64,000 bases of DNA from NCBI GenBank assembly GCA_000349905.1, contig KB722736.1, forward strand, positions 2,121,428-2,185,427, in the 5' to 3' direction. The stretch's first letter is position 1. Each line of letters opens with the position of its first letter. This DNA comes from Volvariella volvacea V23 (Eukaryota; Basidiomycota; Agaricomycetes; Agaricales; Pluteaceae). The translations under genes were made by a program, and so were the position numbers. Shown here one piece after another: positions 13,201 to 24,931 of the stretch. Under the pieces are notes generated by a model that had not been told where the DNA came from, searched no databases, and worked only from the letters and a program-made list of their open reading frames with translations.

Positions 13201-13362
13201 TGAGTTGAAGACACAAAGTGAGCCCAGCAAGTCCCACAGCCGGAGTCACTCAAACCAGCCGCATCACGTGATCCCCCATTCTACGTGACACTCGGGCCGA
13301 GCAGCTTGCGCAAAAGTTCTCGACATATACATATACCCTCTCCGCCCTCCTCCTCACCAACC
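13201..13362. promoter_or_regulatory. Shared promoter, forkhead factor / MTP18
   Basis: Only 162 bp separate the two divergent start codons. A perfect palindrome ATCACGTGAT at 13263-13272 (E-box core CACGTG, the bHLH-type site) sits inside it. Control of both genes is inferred from position. Confidence 0.45.
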
Positions 13363-14126
13363 ATGTCCGAGACGATAGAAGACATCCAAGAAAAGGTCGA
13401 GTCCCTTGCTGACCAGGATGCCGACAGCGTGGACTCGGGCGTTCGCTACATGGCCTACACAACTCGATTGAGGACTGCATTGCGCGCAGGCACTCGATAT
13501 ATCGCATATGTGCGTCCAAAGCCATCCCATCTTGTGTCCACCAATTGACCGCACAAACCCAGACCAGTGACGTTGGAGAAGCATTTAGGCCTGTTATTCC
13601 TCCCTGGGTAGTTACAGCTGCCTACGGCATCTCTTGGGCATACCTAACCGGGTCAGCTCATTTTTGACCGGACCTGTCTCGTGTCCTCTGATTTGTGTTC
13701 AAGGGATGTAGCATATGAGTCGTACAAGGCCCACAAGCAAGGACCATCTCCACTAGAAGCCGCTCATTTTTCAGAGACTACTCGGATCGCCTTGGCAGCT
13801 ACACAACGGGCAACATTCCAATCCATAGCCTCCATGTAAGTTAGATGTGTTGTCCTACACCTCAGCCAGCTCACCGTTCGTACAGGGCTCTCCCAGCTTT
13901 GACAATTCATACAGTCGTAAGACAGACAAAGAAGGTGTTTGCCAATGCTACGAATCCGAGAGTACGATTTTGGGGACCAACGTGGTCGGGATTGGCAGTC
14001 ATCCCAATCCTGCCTTATCTTTTTGACCATCCAGTAGAACACGTTACAGATGTGGCCTTTGATTGGATAAAGAAGCGTCTCGCTAAGGAGATGAATACCC
14101 AAACCAAGGATACCACAGAATTGTGA
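13363..14126 (+). CDS. Mitochondrial fission process protein (MTP18/MTFP1 family)
   Basis: An inner-mitochondrial-membrane protein whose animal homologue promotes mitochondrial division. Four exons: 13363-13509, 13563-13651, 13704-13835 and 13886-14126, with introns of 50-53 nt; 202 residues, in phase. Family blocks are clear: TSDVGEAFRPVIPPW, AAYGISWAYLTGDVAYESYK, EAAHFSETTRIALAATQRATF, ASMALPALTIHTVVR and WSGLAVIPILPYLFDHPVEH. The hydrophobic stretches match the membrane segments of the family. The start gives a short acidic N-terminal segment. The length is normal for the family. Confidence 0.9.
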
Positions 14127-14300
14127 TCCACGGAGCGCACTCAATTCCCACCTTTACACCCTACTCAGAGCAGACATCCATTGCCTTTATCTCACTAACG
14201 CATCTCAAGGATTAGATACAGTAACTGATTGTAATATCTAATTGCTCCGTGATAGTACAAGTGCGGATCAGTTTTATACAAAGCCTAGCCGTACAAGCCC

Positions 14301-16031
14301 TTACGGCAGGGGTGCTACTTCCATATTGCCTCGTCCTAGGGCAAGTGGAATTGAACTTATGCTATTTGGCGGAATTAGACCCACTTCTGTTACGACGACT
14401 GTAATTGATGTTGGTGGCGTTAGGTCATACAATGGATTCAAAACTTCCAGATTGGCTGATGGTTGTAATGACCGCTGTTCACCATCGAACGGCGATGTTG
14501 AAACCTCTTTCGGCACTGCGGAGGTAGCATCAGTCCTGCTCGATCATAAGTGATAGAAAGTAACACGGACGTAGCTCATTCTTGCCAAAGCCGTCCAGCA
14601 TGACGCCGTCATGGAATTTGTATGTCTCGCAGCATACCATGAACGGAATATTGTGTGTTTTGGCCAACATCGCAACGAGTGCGGTGCCAGCGCGTGAGTA
14701 TACGGCGCCATTGGAACATAGGGCCTGCGCACCGACTAGGACAGTAGTCACTTCGGTGATGACGGAGGGGAGTGCAGGGAGAAGGGTATATGTGCACTGA
14801 ATGGGCGGGTTGCAGGACGTCAATTTCTTCAACAAAGATTTCCCTGTTTCCAAGATTAAAGCTGGTGGCACGATCAGATAAATCATAGATACCTTCAAGT
14901 AAGGGTCTTGAGTCGACTACGATCACCGAGAAGCGTTTGCCTTCCTCGTGAGCATTGAGGAGTACCTTCTCAACCACAGAGGATCTACTTGCATATAAGC
15001 ACATGATTGTTGGTGAGATGCCGCAACTTACCGCGCATATGTTAGTATGACATCTCCATCCTTAATCTTATTTCCTGCAAACTCTTGAATGACCTCGTCG
15101 GCAATAATGATCCTATCCCTAATATAGTCATCGATCTTTTGGCAGAGAGATGCCTTGGCCTATCCGGCAGAGGGGCCAATGCCTCGTTAACTGTAGTCTA
15201 GGTAGAAAGGGGAAATGCATACGTCTTGTTCGGGTAGATCAAAATTGAGCTTGGTAATCGCAAGTTTAAGCTGTCGAATAGCATTTCCCATAGAAGTCGG
15301 CATCGGACGAGCAGATAATAAGTGCTTGATTTGACGCGACAGGTGCGTGAGTAGATGTCTTGAGAGCGTAGTGTCGGAAGGTGTGGTATAATCTTGAATG
15401 ACCTATCTCACGAAGTAAGGCATGGTACGTCCAGGTATCTGGCCTACTTCAGAGGAGCCACACATACTGTTTTAAATGCAGTCAATGCAGCAATACAACG
15501 CGCATTCGCCCCACAAATCTTGAACTCGGAAAACAACAACGCAAGCCTGATAATAGACGGATGGACGTCGCCCTTGACGTGACCAATTGGGTTTGGTACA
15601 CCAAAGTGAGAGAATATGCGGGATCCACGAATAGCATTAGCGTCGTCCGCAAGTGCAGCTGCTTTGCCTGCTCCAACAGCTCCTAATGCCTGTCCCTCCC
15701 CACTCACATCCTTTGCCTGCTGCTTTCCAGAGACCTCAGGGGCGATAATGGATGCCCGTTTTTGTGATGCACCACCTGATCCTTTGCCCTTTCCACCTCC
15801 CTCACCACCAGGGATACCAGGCTGCTGCTGTTGCTTTGCGGCGGCTTTAGCAGCCCGCTGCTTTTCCTGTAACTCCCTCCTTTCTGCCTTTGTCATTGAC
15901 TTTTGCGAAGGAGCCGATCCTGTTTTCTGTCTGTGTTGTTGTGCCTCACTACTGTCCATGGAAGGGGTCTTCGGAGATCCAGATGCACCGGGATCGGGGC
16001 TTGTTTTTGCGACCAATGATGGCACAGGCAT
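14301..16031 (-). CDS. GCD2: Translation initiation factor eIF2B subunit delta
   Basis: A regulatory subunit of the eIF2B guanine-nucleotide exchange factor, which recharges eIF2 and senses its phosphorylation. Six exons: 16031-15468, 15402-15223, 15159-15032, 14984-14893, 14843-14571 and 14515-14301; introns of 47-65 nt; 483 residues, in phase. The N-terminus is Lys/Ala/Gln-rich (MTKAERRELQEKQRAAKAA). The folded part begins with SRIFSHFGVPN and continues with CGANARCIAALTAFKT, YARSSVVEKVLLNAHEEG, VVDSRPLLEGK, VLVGAQALCSNGAVYSRAGT and VCCETYKF, ending in LYDLTPP and VVTEVGLIPPNS, all diagnostic of Gcd2. An upstream in-frame Met at 16100 is possible, but 16031 (MPVPSLV) is preferred. It is divergent from RAT1. 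Confidence 0.95.
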
Positions 16032-16396
16032 CTTGGTGGATTTCGAGAGTGCAAGCGCTGTGCTTATGATCAACGAGAGGTTGGGTAGAAGCAATAACAC
16101 TAAATCGCTCGTCGATCAAGTCATACAAGATCCCAAACAAGAAATAATTTCCTGTGACCTCATTACTCCATTTGGTATGACTCTGTGACGGACTGTGACA
16201 ACGGGGTTGTTGGGCTTTAGCTTGGTCACCAACCCCGCCAGCTCCTCCCAGGACGACTACGTTGCTTCATCTACCAGGCGCTCCCTAATCCCCCGTCGTA
16301 CGGCAGGTCCTGTTCTAGCTTTGGTTTTACCTCTAATTTCTGCATTGCTTGTCTGTTCTTCGTTCCGTCTGGTCACGATCACAATTTCTGAGAAAA
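16032..16396. promoter_or_regulatory. Shared upstream region, GCD2 / RAT1
   Basis: These 365 bp lie between the two divergent start codons. No specific element stands out. A pyrimidine-rich stretch precedes the RAT1 start. Confidence 0.35.
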
Positions 16397-19300
16397 ATGG
16401 TGAGGGAACAACTTGGCTTCGTTTCTCGTCATCTCCTCACACTTCCCCCACAGGGTGTCCCCGCATTGTTCAGATGGCTCAGTAAGAAGTATCCGAAAAT
16501 CAGTGAGTTCTCCCTCTTCTCACCCGGAGCTGTTGCTGACATCGTTCTTGTAGTATGTCCCGTGGAGGAAGAGGAGGATATGCATGTACCAGATGCGGAA
16601 GGGAACACAATCACTGTTCCAGTCAACATGGCTGCATCCAATCCTAATGGTGTGGAGTTCGACAACCTCTATCTCGACATGAATGGCATTGTACGTCTTC
16701 TCCGAACTCTGCGCAGTAGACCTCTCACTAAGCCCGATGCTGCTCCTCAGGTCCACCCCTGTACCCACCCAGAGGGAAAGGTGTGTCTGTCTATGTACAT
16801 TCATTCCTACGATTATTGACATACTCATCTACAGCCTCCTCCGGAAACAGAGGAAGATATGATGGTGGAAGTCTTCAAGTATACGGAGCGCGTGGTAAAC
16901 ATGGTTCGCCCACGCAAACTGTTGTTCATGGCTATTGGTGAGGTAATTAGTACCTAACTTCGCTTATACTAACAGCGCTACTGTAGATGGTGTCGCTCCC
17001 CGTGCTAAGATGAATCAGCAGCGTTCTCGTCGTTTCCGTTCTGCTCAGGAGGCGAAGGAAAAGGAAGAAGCCCACAAGGAGTCCATCGCGTTGTGGGAAG
17101 GCAAGTTATACATTGATGCTATTCTTCCGCTAACTGACACCTCTCCACCAGCTATGGGTAAGACCGTCAGCGCTGAAGAGAAAAACAAGAAGTCCTGGGA
17201 CTCTAACGCTATTACTCCTGGCACCCCCTTCATGGATTTACTTGCAAGCTCATTAAGATACTGGGTTGTTCAAAAGATGAATACAGACAAAGGTTGGAAG
17301 AATGTGAGCGTCTATCTAGTGCACTTTTTCAGAGTAATTGATCCCATCACCAGATCCAAGTCATAATTTCGGATGCAAGTGTTCCCGGAGAAGGAGAGCA
17401 TAAGATTATGGATTTCATTCGACGGTCTCGCACTAATCCTGGTCACGACCCTAATACCAGGCATGTCATTTATGGATTGGTGCGTTGCATTGCTTAGCCC
17501 ATGATTTTATGTACTGAGCGATTCCTACAGGATGCTGATTTGATCATGTTGTCACTGGCAACACATGAGCCATACTTTAGGGTGCTTCGAGAGGACGTGT
17601 TTGCGAACGATACTAGTCCTAATGCATGTCGGATATGCGGTCAACAAGGGCATTACGCTGCACAGTGTACTGGAACAAAAGCTGAAGTGGTAAAAAAACC
17701 GCCTTCCGACAAAAAGCCATTTATTTTCCTCGATGTCGCAATATTGCGGGAGTACCTCGAAGTGGAGCTCTATGTGCCTGAGGCACCTTTCCCATTCGCG
17801 CTAGAGCAAGCGATTGATGATTGGGTACTCCTCATCTTCTTTGTCGGCAATGATTTCCTTCCACATCTACCATCGCTTGAGATCCGAGAAGGCGCTGTTG
17901 ATACTTTGCTGAAGATCTGGAAGAAAGAGTTACCCAGAATGGGCGGTTATCTCACGAACAATGGCCAGATTGAGCTATCTCGCGCCCAGATTATTCTTGA
18001 GGGTCTTGCTCAAAGAGAAGATGATATTTTCAAACGAAGACGCGAAGGTCTGTCATAAATTCGAAATGCATCATCCCCTCCCCATGCTTCGTTTTCTGAC
18101 ATCGAAAAGTCATCGTGCTCCTCGGCTTCCACTTCTTTGTTATTGCTCTATGCATGAGTGAACAAGTCATTGACCTATGCCATCACCCCTTGCGATATCT
18201 TGGGGGGTTGTATCGTCCTTTTTTTGTCTTTATACAGCTGAAGAACGCCAAGACCAAAATGCTAAGCGTCGTAAGCTAGATATGAATGGGAAAAATGGCG
18301 ACAACTTTGCATCTGGACCGTCTCCTGCCCTTGGTCTATCTGGTCCCCCACCGGTTACCTCAAGCACTGTTGCTCATCCATCATTACCACAACGGCCTGT
18401 TGGGCTACAGGACTTTGCTGCTAATGCCAATGCCTTGGGCCTGGGTGCTACCCCCACTGCCTCACCCATGCAAGTCACACCTATGGCAATCCAAGCACTG
18501 GCTGGTTCCAACAGGGACGTGGTTGCCAATCGCCGCGCAATCAGAATGGCAAATATGAGCGCCGCCGAGGTATTGCGTGCTGAGCTCTCTGGGAAGGCCA
18601 TAGCAGATATGGTAGTGCCCCTCAAGCCATCGGCGTCGGGGGTGATATCTACACATGCTGCCCCGGCGGCTCCTCCGTCTACCAATGTACCAGACCCTGT
18701 TATGCCAGGTGACCAAAGCCCTAGCACCCAGCCACCGGAGTCCTCTTTGACATCTACGCCTACTAATGTAGTATCAACTGATGACTCCCTTACTGTGGGT
18801 GGCTCTACTGATGCAGATGGCGATGCCGACGCAAGCCTCGATCCGGATATATCAATGAAGAGCGATGCATCCGTTTCCGCAGGAACAAAGAGAAAACTGG
18901 GAGAAGCTACTGAAAACGATGAAACTGAAGATGTAGAGATCAGCGAGGAGGAAGAGGCGCCAGCTGACGCTGGAACCGTTAACCTCGCTCTGAAAGTTCG
19001 ACCAGATGGAACAGTCGAACAGGAAGATCACGTTCGGTATGATTCCTTTTATTCCATGGGGCTCGCGTTGTTGATCCATCACTTGTTTCTGCTGACGTTA
19101 GGTTGTGGGAGTCTGGTTACAGAGAGAGGTATTATCGTCAAAAATTCGGTGTTGAACCTAGCGACTCAGAATTCAAGAAGAAGTGCGTTGATTATTGTGG
19201 CTACTCGGATCCGAAACTCATGGAGTGTTTTACAGGATCACCAAATATTATGTGGAAGGTCTGGCTTGGGTGCTGCACTACTACTATCAAGGTGTACGTA

Positions 19301-20856
19301 GTTCCTCCAACCCAAGCACGATGGCGATTACTGACAAACCTCTGAATCCAGACACCGTCGTGGCAGTGGTACTATCCTTATCATTTCGCCCCATTTGCGG
19401 CGGATTTTGAGGAAGTTGACAAAATGGCGATTCAGTTCACCCAAGGAGCGCCATTCAAGCCCTTTGAGCAGTTGATGGGGGTATTCCCTGCGGCAAGGTA
19501 AGACATCGAACTTTGCCTGTGATTCTACCTTAAGACTAATTATTGTGCTATAGTCGCAAACACATCCCTGAAGCATACCAGCACCTTATGGTGGATGAGA
19601 GCTCGCCCATCATTGATTTCTACCCGACAAGTTTTGAAATCGACATGAATGGAAAGAAGATGGCATGGCAGGGTGTAGCCCTATTGCCATTCATCGATCA
19701 GACCCGCTTGCTGGATGCCATGGCACTGCACACAGATAAGCTAACTGAAGAGGAGAAGAGAAGGAACTCAGTGGGAAACAACGTTGTTTTCGCAGCTGAA
19801 GATCATCCTATATATCCCTTCTATGAAAAACTCTATGGCAAACGCAAATCCCAAGAGGTTAGTCTTATTGATAACATTCGCGCCTATATGCAGTGCTAAC
19901 CACACATATAGCCCGTACCGATTGACTTCAATCTAAGCAAAGGGTTAAATGGCACTGTCCTACCGAACCCAGACTGTCTGCCTGGTTCAACCTACTTCAG
20001 TCCCTTAATGACCCGTGACGATCTTCCCGACATTAAAAACGATCGTTCGCTCTCGGTTCTATACTTCTTCCCCAAGCAACTACAACCCCATAAATCCGTG
20101 CTGTTGGCAGGTGTCAAGAAACCCCCCCGCGTACTCAGCGCAGCGGATCTCGAGGTGACTAGAAACGGGGGAAGGAGAGGCCGAGGTGGTGGTCCAGGTG
20201 ATAGGGATGGCGGGCGCAATGGCTACAACAGTACGGCGTCAGAAGTCTACGGGCGGGATATGAGGAGTGACGCATTCCATTCTCGTCCCAACCGCTACGG
20301 GTCTGGACGCGGTGGTGGGTATGGTGGATATGATAATGGCAGCAGGGGTGGTTATAACAACAACAGAAGCGGTGGGTATGGTGGGTACGATGGCGGCCAC
20401 AGGAGCGGACCACCTCCACGAGGGGGGAGCGGAAGGGGTGGAAGCTCATACTCTCAAAACAACGACTACAACAACTCCAGAGCACCGTATCAACAAGGGC
20501 CGCAATCTCATGGTGGATATGGCGGTTATGGCGGTGCCCCAAATCGTGGCCCTCCTTCGTATGGGGGTTATGGTGGTAGTGGCGGCCGTGGTGGGTCGTC
20601 CTCATCTCGTGGAGGTGGTCAATCAAATTACAGCGGAGGGGGTTCTTATGGTTCGTCTAATTACAACCAAACAAATTACGGAGGCTATGGAAATGCTGGA
20701 CCTGGGTATAACACTGGAAGTAGGACTGGATACGGTGACTTTGGTGTCTATGGATCTAGTGGGGGGGTTTCAAACTACAACCAACCAGCTGGTGGATATC
20801 AAAATCAGCCTCCCCGTGGCGGAGCACCACACAGGGGAAGGGGTCGAGGCTGGTGA
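16397..20856 (+). CDS. RAT1: Nuclear 5'-3' exoribonuclease 2
   Basis: Degrades 5'-monophosphate RNA in the nucleus; acts in transcription termination and rRNA processing. Fifteen exons: 16397-16399, 16454-16502, 16554-16690, 16751-16780, 16835-16937, 16987-17100, 17152-17303, 17354-17479, 17531-18047, 18238-19036, 19102-19182, 19236-19293, 19352-19497, 19554-19857 and 19912-20856; 1187 residues, in phase. Exon 1 is the start codon alone; splicing gives [17 protein letters not shown], the invariant XRN start. Further motifs are [39 protein letters not shown], a CCHC knuckle ([14 protein letters not shown], ~271-284), [25 protein letters not shown] and the C-terminal SVLYFFPKQ. The last ~220 residues are Gly/Tyr/Arg-rich with RGG repeats. 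Intron 6 (17101-17151) is GC-AG and in frame. Confidence 0.95.
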
Positions 20857-21056
20857 ACGATATGATTATAGACTGTTCATCCTGCGTTTTCTACTGTACA
20901 CACTCTAATCTGGATCTGATGCAACCAACTTTTACTTAAAACTCGACGAATTTATTGATCGATTATTTATCTTTTATCTTTCAAAGTACAGAAGATACAG
21001 CAGAGCTTGAAGAGCGTTATGACACACAACGGAACAGACAAAAGGAGGAAAGTCCA

Positions 21057-23373
21057 TTAGTAGCCCCCACTACTCCCAGCATAACCACCTGGGAAGCCAT
21101 AAGGAACAGGCATTGCACCACCCATTGCCATTTGAGGGCGAGGAACATAAGTGACGAAGAAGCTGTACTGCTTTTCTTTGGCCCTCTTCGCCTTGCGTCT
21201 TGCTCTCTTCTCCTTGCGCTTCTGCTTCCTAGCAACCTTCGCCTCCCTACGGCGACGCTGTGCCTCGAGAATTTCGGGGTTGGGACGACCATAGACACCC
21301 CCAGCATAATTTACCGGATATGGTGGCTCGTCATCGTCAGAATCAGACTCAGAAGAGCTCTCAGATTCAGAAGAGGATTCTTGGTCGTCATCGTATTGCG
21401 CTAAGACTTTATCTTCAAGACCAGCCTGAGGACCTGTCCTTCTCTCACGGCCTTTCATCAGGACAACCTCAACGCCACGAAGTGCAAAGAAGGAGGTATT
21501 CCAAAGGTTGATCAAGTCGGCAGCCAGCTTGGAGCGCCTTGGTTGGGAGCGTGATTCCGCTACAGGTAGGGACCCCGTCCAGGCCAAGTAAAGGTCCTGT
21601 CAAACGCGGACATGTCAGGAATAGGCATGAGATGGGGTGGGAGGAAATGGCACCTACTTGTGTGAATCGATACCAATCACCTTCTTGAACGTCATGACTG
21701 CGCAAAGAGGGGGGTAAAGCAGGCAATTGCTCTTGAATTGCATCCAAATTCAGGATCTTAAGGGGGCTGAATGGTGCATATTGCAAGTTACCATTGATAG
21801 GACGAGAGAAACTTTCGGGTGCTGCTAGTTGTGCTCCCGGAATTGGCGCAGCTGGCATATGGGGAGATGCACCAGAAGGGAATGCGACGCCAGGTTGCTG
21901 TTGGAGCTGCGGCGCGCCACCTGGGATAGGGGTAGTTGCTCTAGACTTGACTGGCTGGATTGGTGGTGCTGTCCCCGGGATAGGTTGACCCTCCAAGATA
22001 TGACCACGGGGATACACTTGGGGTGTAGAAGGGACTGCAGGGGCGGATGAGTAATTGGCGCCAGGGTACGGGGCAATTTCAGTAGGACGAGAATTCGGTG
22101 AATGTCCCAAATAAGGTGAGCTTGGATACGGGCTCCCACCGGGAGGAATGACTGGAGTAACCTTAGGGCTGGGATAGGCGTTGGAACCAGCAGTGCCATA
22201 AATTCCACTAACAGGACGACTAGCAGCCTCCCCGACTGCATACTTCTGTGGCCGTGCCAGGGGGGTACCAGCGAGTGCTGCCCCGCCGACGTTTAACGCA
22301 GCCATTTGCTTCTCTACCTCTTGCGCGCCATAGCTGATCTTGCGCTCGCGCATATATGGAGATGCGTTGCCACCTCCAGGCACAACAGGCGGTGCCGGGT
22401 AAGCCGGAGATCCAGAGAGGTTGTTATAGATAGCATAGGGACTCGAAGGGAAGGCATTGGGNNNNNNNNNNNNNNNNNNNNNNNNNNNNNNNNNNNNNNN
22501 NNNNNNNNNNNNNNNNNNNNNNNNNNNNNNNNNNNNNNNNNNNNNNNNNNNNNNNNNNNNNTGAGGCCGCTGCTGGGTAGCCTGCCACACCAGCTGGAGC
22601 ACCAGGGATAGGTGAACTTCCGGCGTTGAAACTTCGACGTCGCTCTCTCGCTTGGGCTGCTTGTGCATCGCGCTCCTTTGCCCTCTGAAGGTCTGCATCT
22701 GCTTCACCCTTTCGTTCTCTATCCCGAGCTTTCTTGGCCTCTTTTTCTTCCTTTTTCCTTCGTTTCTCCTCTTCGCGTTGCCTAGTGTGCAATCAAGGCT
22801 AGATAAGAACAACAACTGGAACCAGAACTTACCACTCCTTTAAAGCCTTCTGATCTTCCTTGCTCAGTTGGCCACGGTTCCAAGAGGCAGCAAATTGCTG
22901 CAAGAAGTACTTAGTTAGAGCATTTTTGTGTAATATGGCGTCTTACTGGGTCAGCGGGCTGGGCACCAGGTGGAAGAACGTGAGTAGCGTCAGCAGGTAC
23001 CCATTGGATGCCAGTTATGATCCCGTTAGGTGTCTGGTAGCTAGGATCGTAACGATCAAGGGTTAACGCGTGAAGAGACCAATGGAAGAACCACGACGAA
23101 CCCAGCAGCCACAGCTCTGGAATAGTAGATGGATGGATCAGATTAGCTCCAGTTCATCAGTGATAGCTGGTAGATGGGTGGCGATGTTGCATTATCGGGC
23201 ACGCACTTGAATGGATGGTAGATGATTCTGCCATCGGGCCCAGTGGAAGTGGTGTATGTCACAGTCCCCGGAACTATTTGATTGGCTGCCGTTGCCGCCG
23301 CAGGCGATGCTTGAGCGGCTTGATATTGATGATCTTGTGGTAATGGCGAGGGCGCTCGACCATAAAAGCTCAT
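21057..23373 (-). CDS. Unknown Pro-rich protein with Lys/Arg-rich coiled segments, crossed by an assembly gap
   Basis: I do not recognise a named family. Six exons: 23373-23207, 23116-23102 (15 nt), 23040-22947, 22897-22833, 22781-21658 (contains 100 N) and 21596-21057. The N-terminus has GPDGRIIYHPFKAVAAGYQ and ITGIQWVPADATHVLPPG, which reads as a conserved module. A Lys/Glu/Arg coiled segment follows (EWQREEEKRRKKEEKEAKK), then a long Pro/Ser/Tyr-rich region. A folded-looking C-terminal domain contains LPPSLRSHDVQEGDWYRFTQ, AWTGSLPVAES, LADLINLWNTSFF and GVEVVLMKGRERR, followed by an acidic-Ser stretch and a very basic helix. Frames match on each side of the gap only if its true length is not 100. 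Confidence 0.7.
22462..22561. other. Assembly gap of 100 N
   Basis: A run of exactly 100 N, a conventional placeholder length. The coding frame upstream is complete at 187 codons and resumes downstream with 448 codons, but 100 is not a multiple of three, so the gap length must be arbitrary. Confidence 0.95.
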
Positions 23374-23619
23374 CGTGCCACTCGACGATAAAAGTCAGGA
23401 GAGAAGAACAGGCGGCAGTCAAGACAAAATTTGGACAGCTGTAAACTGTAAGCACTCGTGGATAAGATAAGTAAAGGAAGGGAATCATCCAACTTTGGTA
23501 TAATACATCACAATGCCCCGAGCACACCGGGCTAACGCCATCCAGCAATAAGGAGGTCAAAATTATAAGAAGCTATGTACCTAGATAGTCTACCAACCAC
23601 CACTATGAACCTCAACAAC

Positions 23620-24495
23620 TTAGCCAAATCGCCAATACAACAAGATCAACGCCAGTAGACCTACAGCACCCAGCGGCGCGTATTGCCGAATCATCGCCTG
23701 TATATTAATGTTTCTGGCCGCCTTGCGGTACTTTTCTGATTCCGAGCGGAGTGAAGACGATAGGTGGGACATTCCTGCAAGAACGTTGGCTTAAAGGTAA
23801 ATCATAAAATACAGCCAAAGATACTTACTGTCCAAAGAGTCACCCCGCCATAGAAGCTCCTCCATGTTCTTGGTCATTATCCTCGTTACATCCTGCAACT
23901 CGTCGTTAAGCTTGTCAAGCCCAGAGTTAGAGTTGCTGAATGTTCGTGTATCGCGGTATATTCGTGCAGTCTTCGACATAAACGTGTCTGTGAGAGATTA
24001 GTGGGTTGGGGTATGATGTGGCAGTCGAATACACACCGAAGGCGACAAACGGGTAAGGCTTCCGCGCTGTTTCGACCTTGGATCCATATGTTGTCGCAAA
24101 CTCCTTCGATAGTTCGTCGAGGTAGGAAAAAGCGAGCTTGCGCGGATAGGATTTGTCGGTAATGGTCAGGAAAACTACATTCTCTGAAATAACATAACTG
24201 TAGGATAAGGTCGCACATGAGCAGTGGGGCAGGAAAAAGAGAAAGCCTAGGGTCACTGACTGCAAGGTGTATGAACCACTTTCAATCGAGCACCTTGGCT
24301 CGGAGTTTGGAGTTATACGGCGAAAAATGAGTTTGGCCTGTTGCTTGTGTTCCTGGAGCTCCTGATCTGTCTAGAACCGTGGCTGTCAGCAGTGACCCAC
24401 ATTATGCAGAAAGCATAGCACACCTGCTCGTCATCAACACTAGCCGCCAAAGGCAGTCCATCGGAAGCACGAGCTATTATCGTCGAACGGACCAT
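23620..24495 (-). CDS. SEC22: ER-Golgi R-SNARE Sec22
   Basis: A vesicle SNARE cycling between ER and Golgi. Five exons: 24495-24424, 24370-24261, 24197-24037, 23987-23829 and 23774-23620; introns of 49-63 nt; 218 residues, close to the usual 214. The N-terminal longin domain (~1-125) starts MVRSTIIARASDGLPLAASV and includes YVISENVVFLTITD, YPRKLAFSYLDEL and ARKPYPFVAF. The SNARE helix (~130-192) carries MTKNMEELLWRGDSLDRM, with the zero-layer arginine in WRGD. A C-terminal membrane anchor (YAPLGAVGLLALILLYW) ends the protein. Divergent from the MPO1-like gene. Confidence 0.95.
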
Positions 24496-24931
24496 TGTGG
24501 ATAGGTGGTTGTCGTCACTGGTGCAGTAAGGTCATAAACGGCGAGGTCGCTTATTGCTGACTATCACGTGACATATACGTGTTCCCCCACAAACGCCGGA
24601 AATAGTTCCCTAATACGACCTGCGCCCCACCCCAAGTTCCAGCGGTCGTGCCATGCATCCTCTGGCTCCTGCTGTTCGGATAAAATTCGAAGCAAGTGCC
24701 TTGTGTCTGCAGACTTGGGTTGCGCTGTGCATCACGATTGTCGACCAACTCGGATAACCGAGCTCGAGGGTGTTGGCGATCAAAGGTACCGGCAACGGCC
24801 GACGACGATCCATGACATTCGTAAGTAAACGGCTAAGCGGGAATGTCCTGCCGTAGAAGCAGAACACTGGGCTTTGTTCAAAAACCCTCACGCAATCCCA
24901 GCCAACGCCGTGATACTCCGCCGCTCCTGCC
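24496..24931. promoter_or_regulatory. Shared upstream region, SEC22 / MPO1-like
   Basis: These 436 bp lie between divergent starts and include an E-box ATCACGTGAC at 24563-24572, nearly the same site as in the forkhead/MTP18 promoter. Confidence 0.4.

Noticed and set aside
20159..20626. His-rich frame antisense to the RAT1 C-terminus
   Set aside because: It is the mirror of the Gly/Tyr/Arg repeat codons of RAT1; no start context, introns or conservation.
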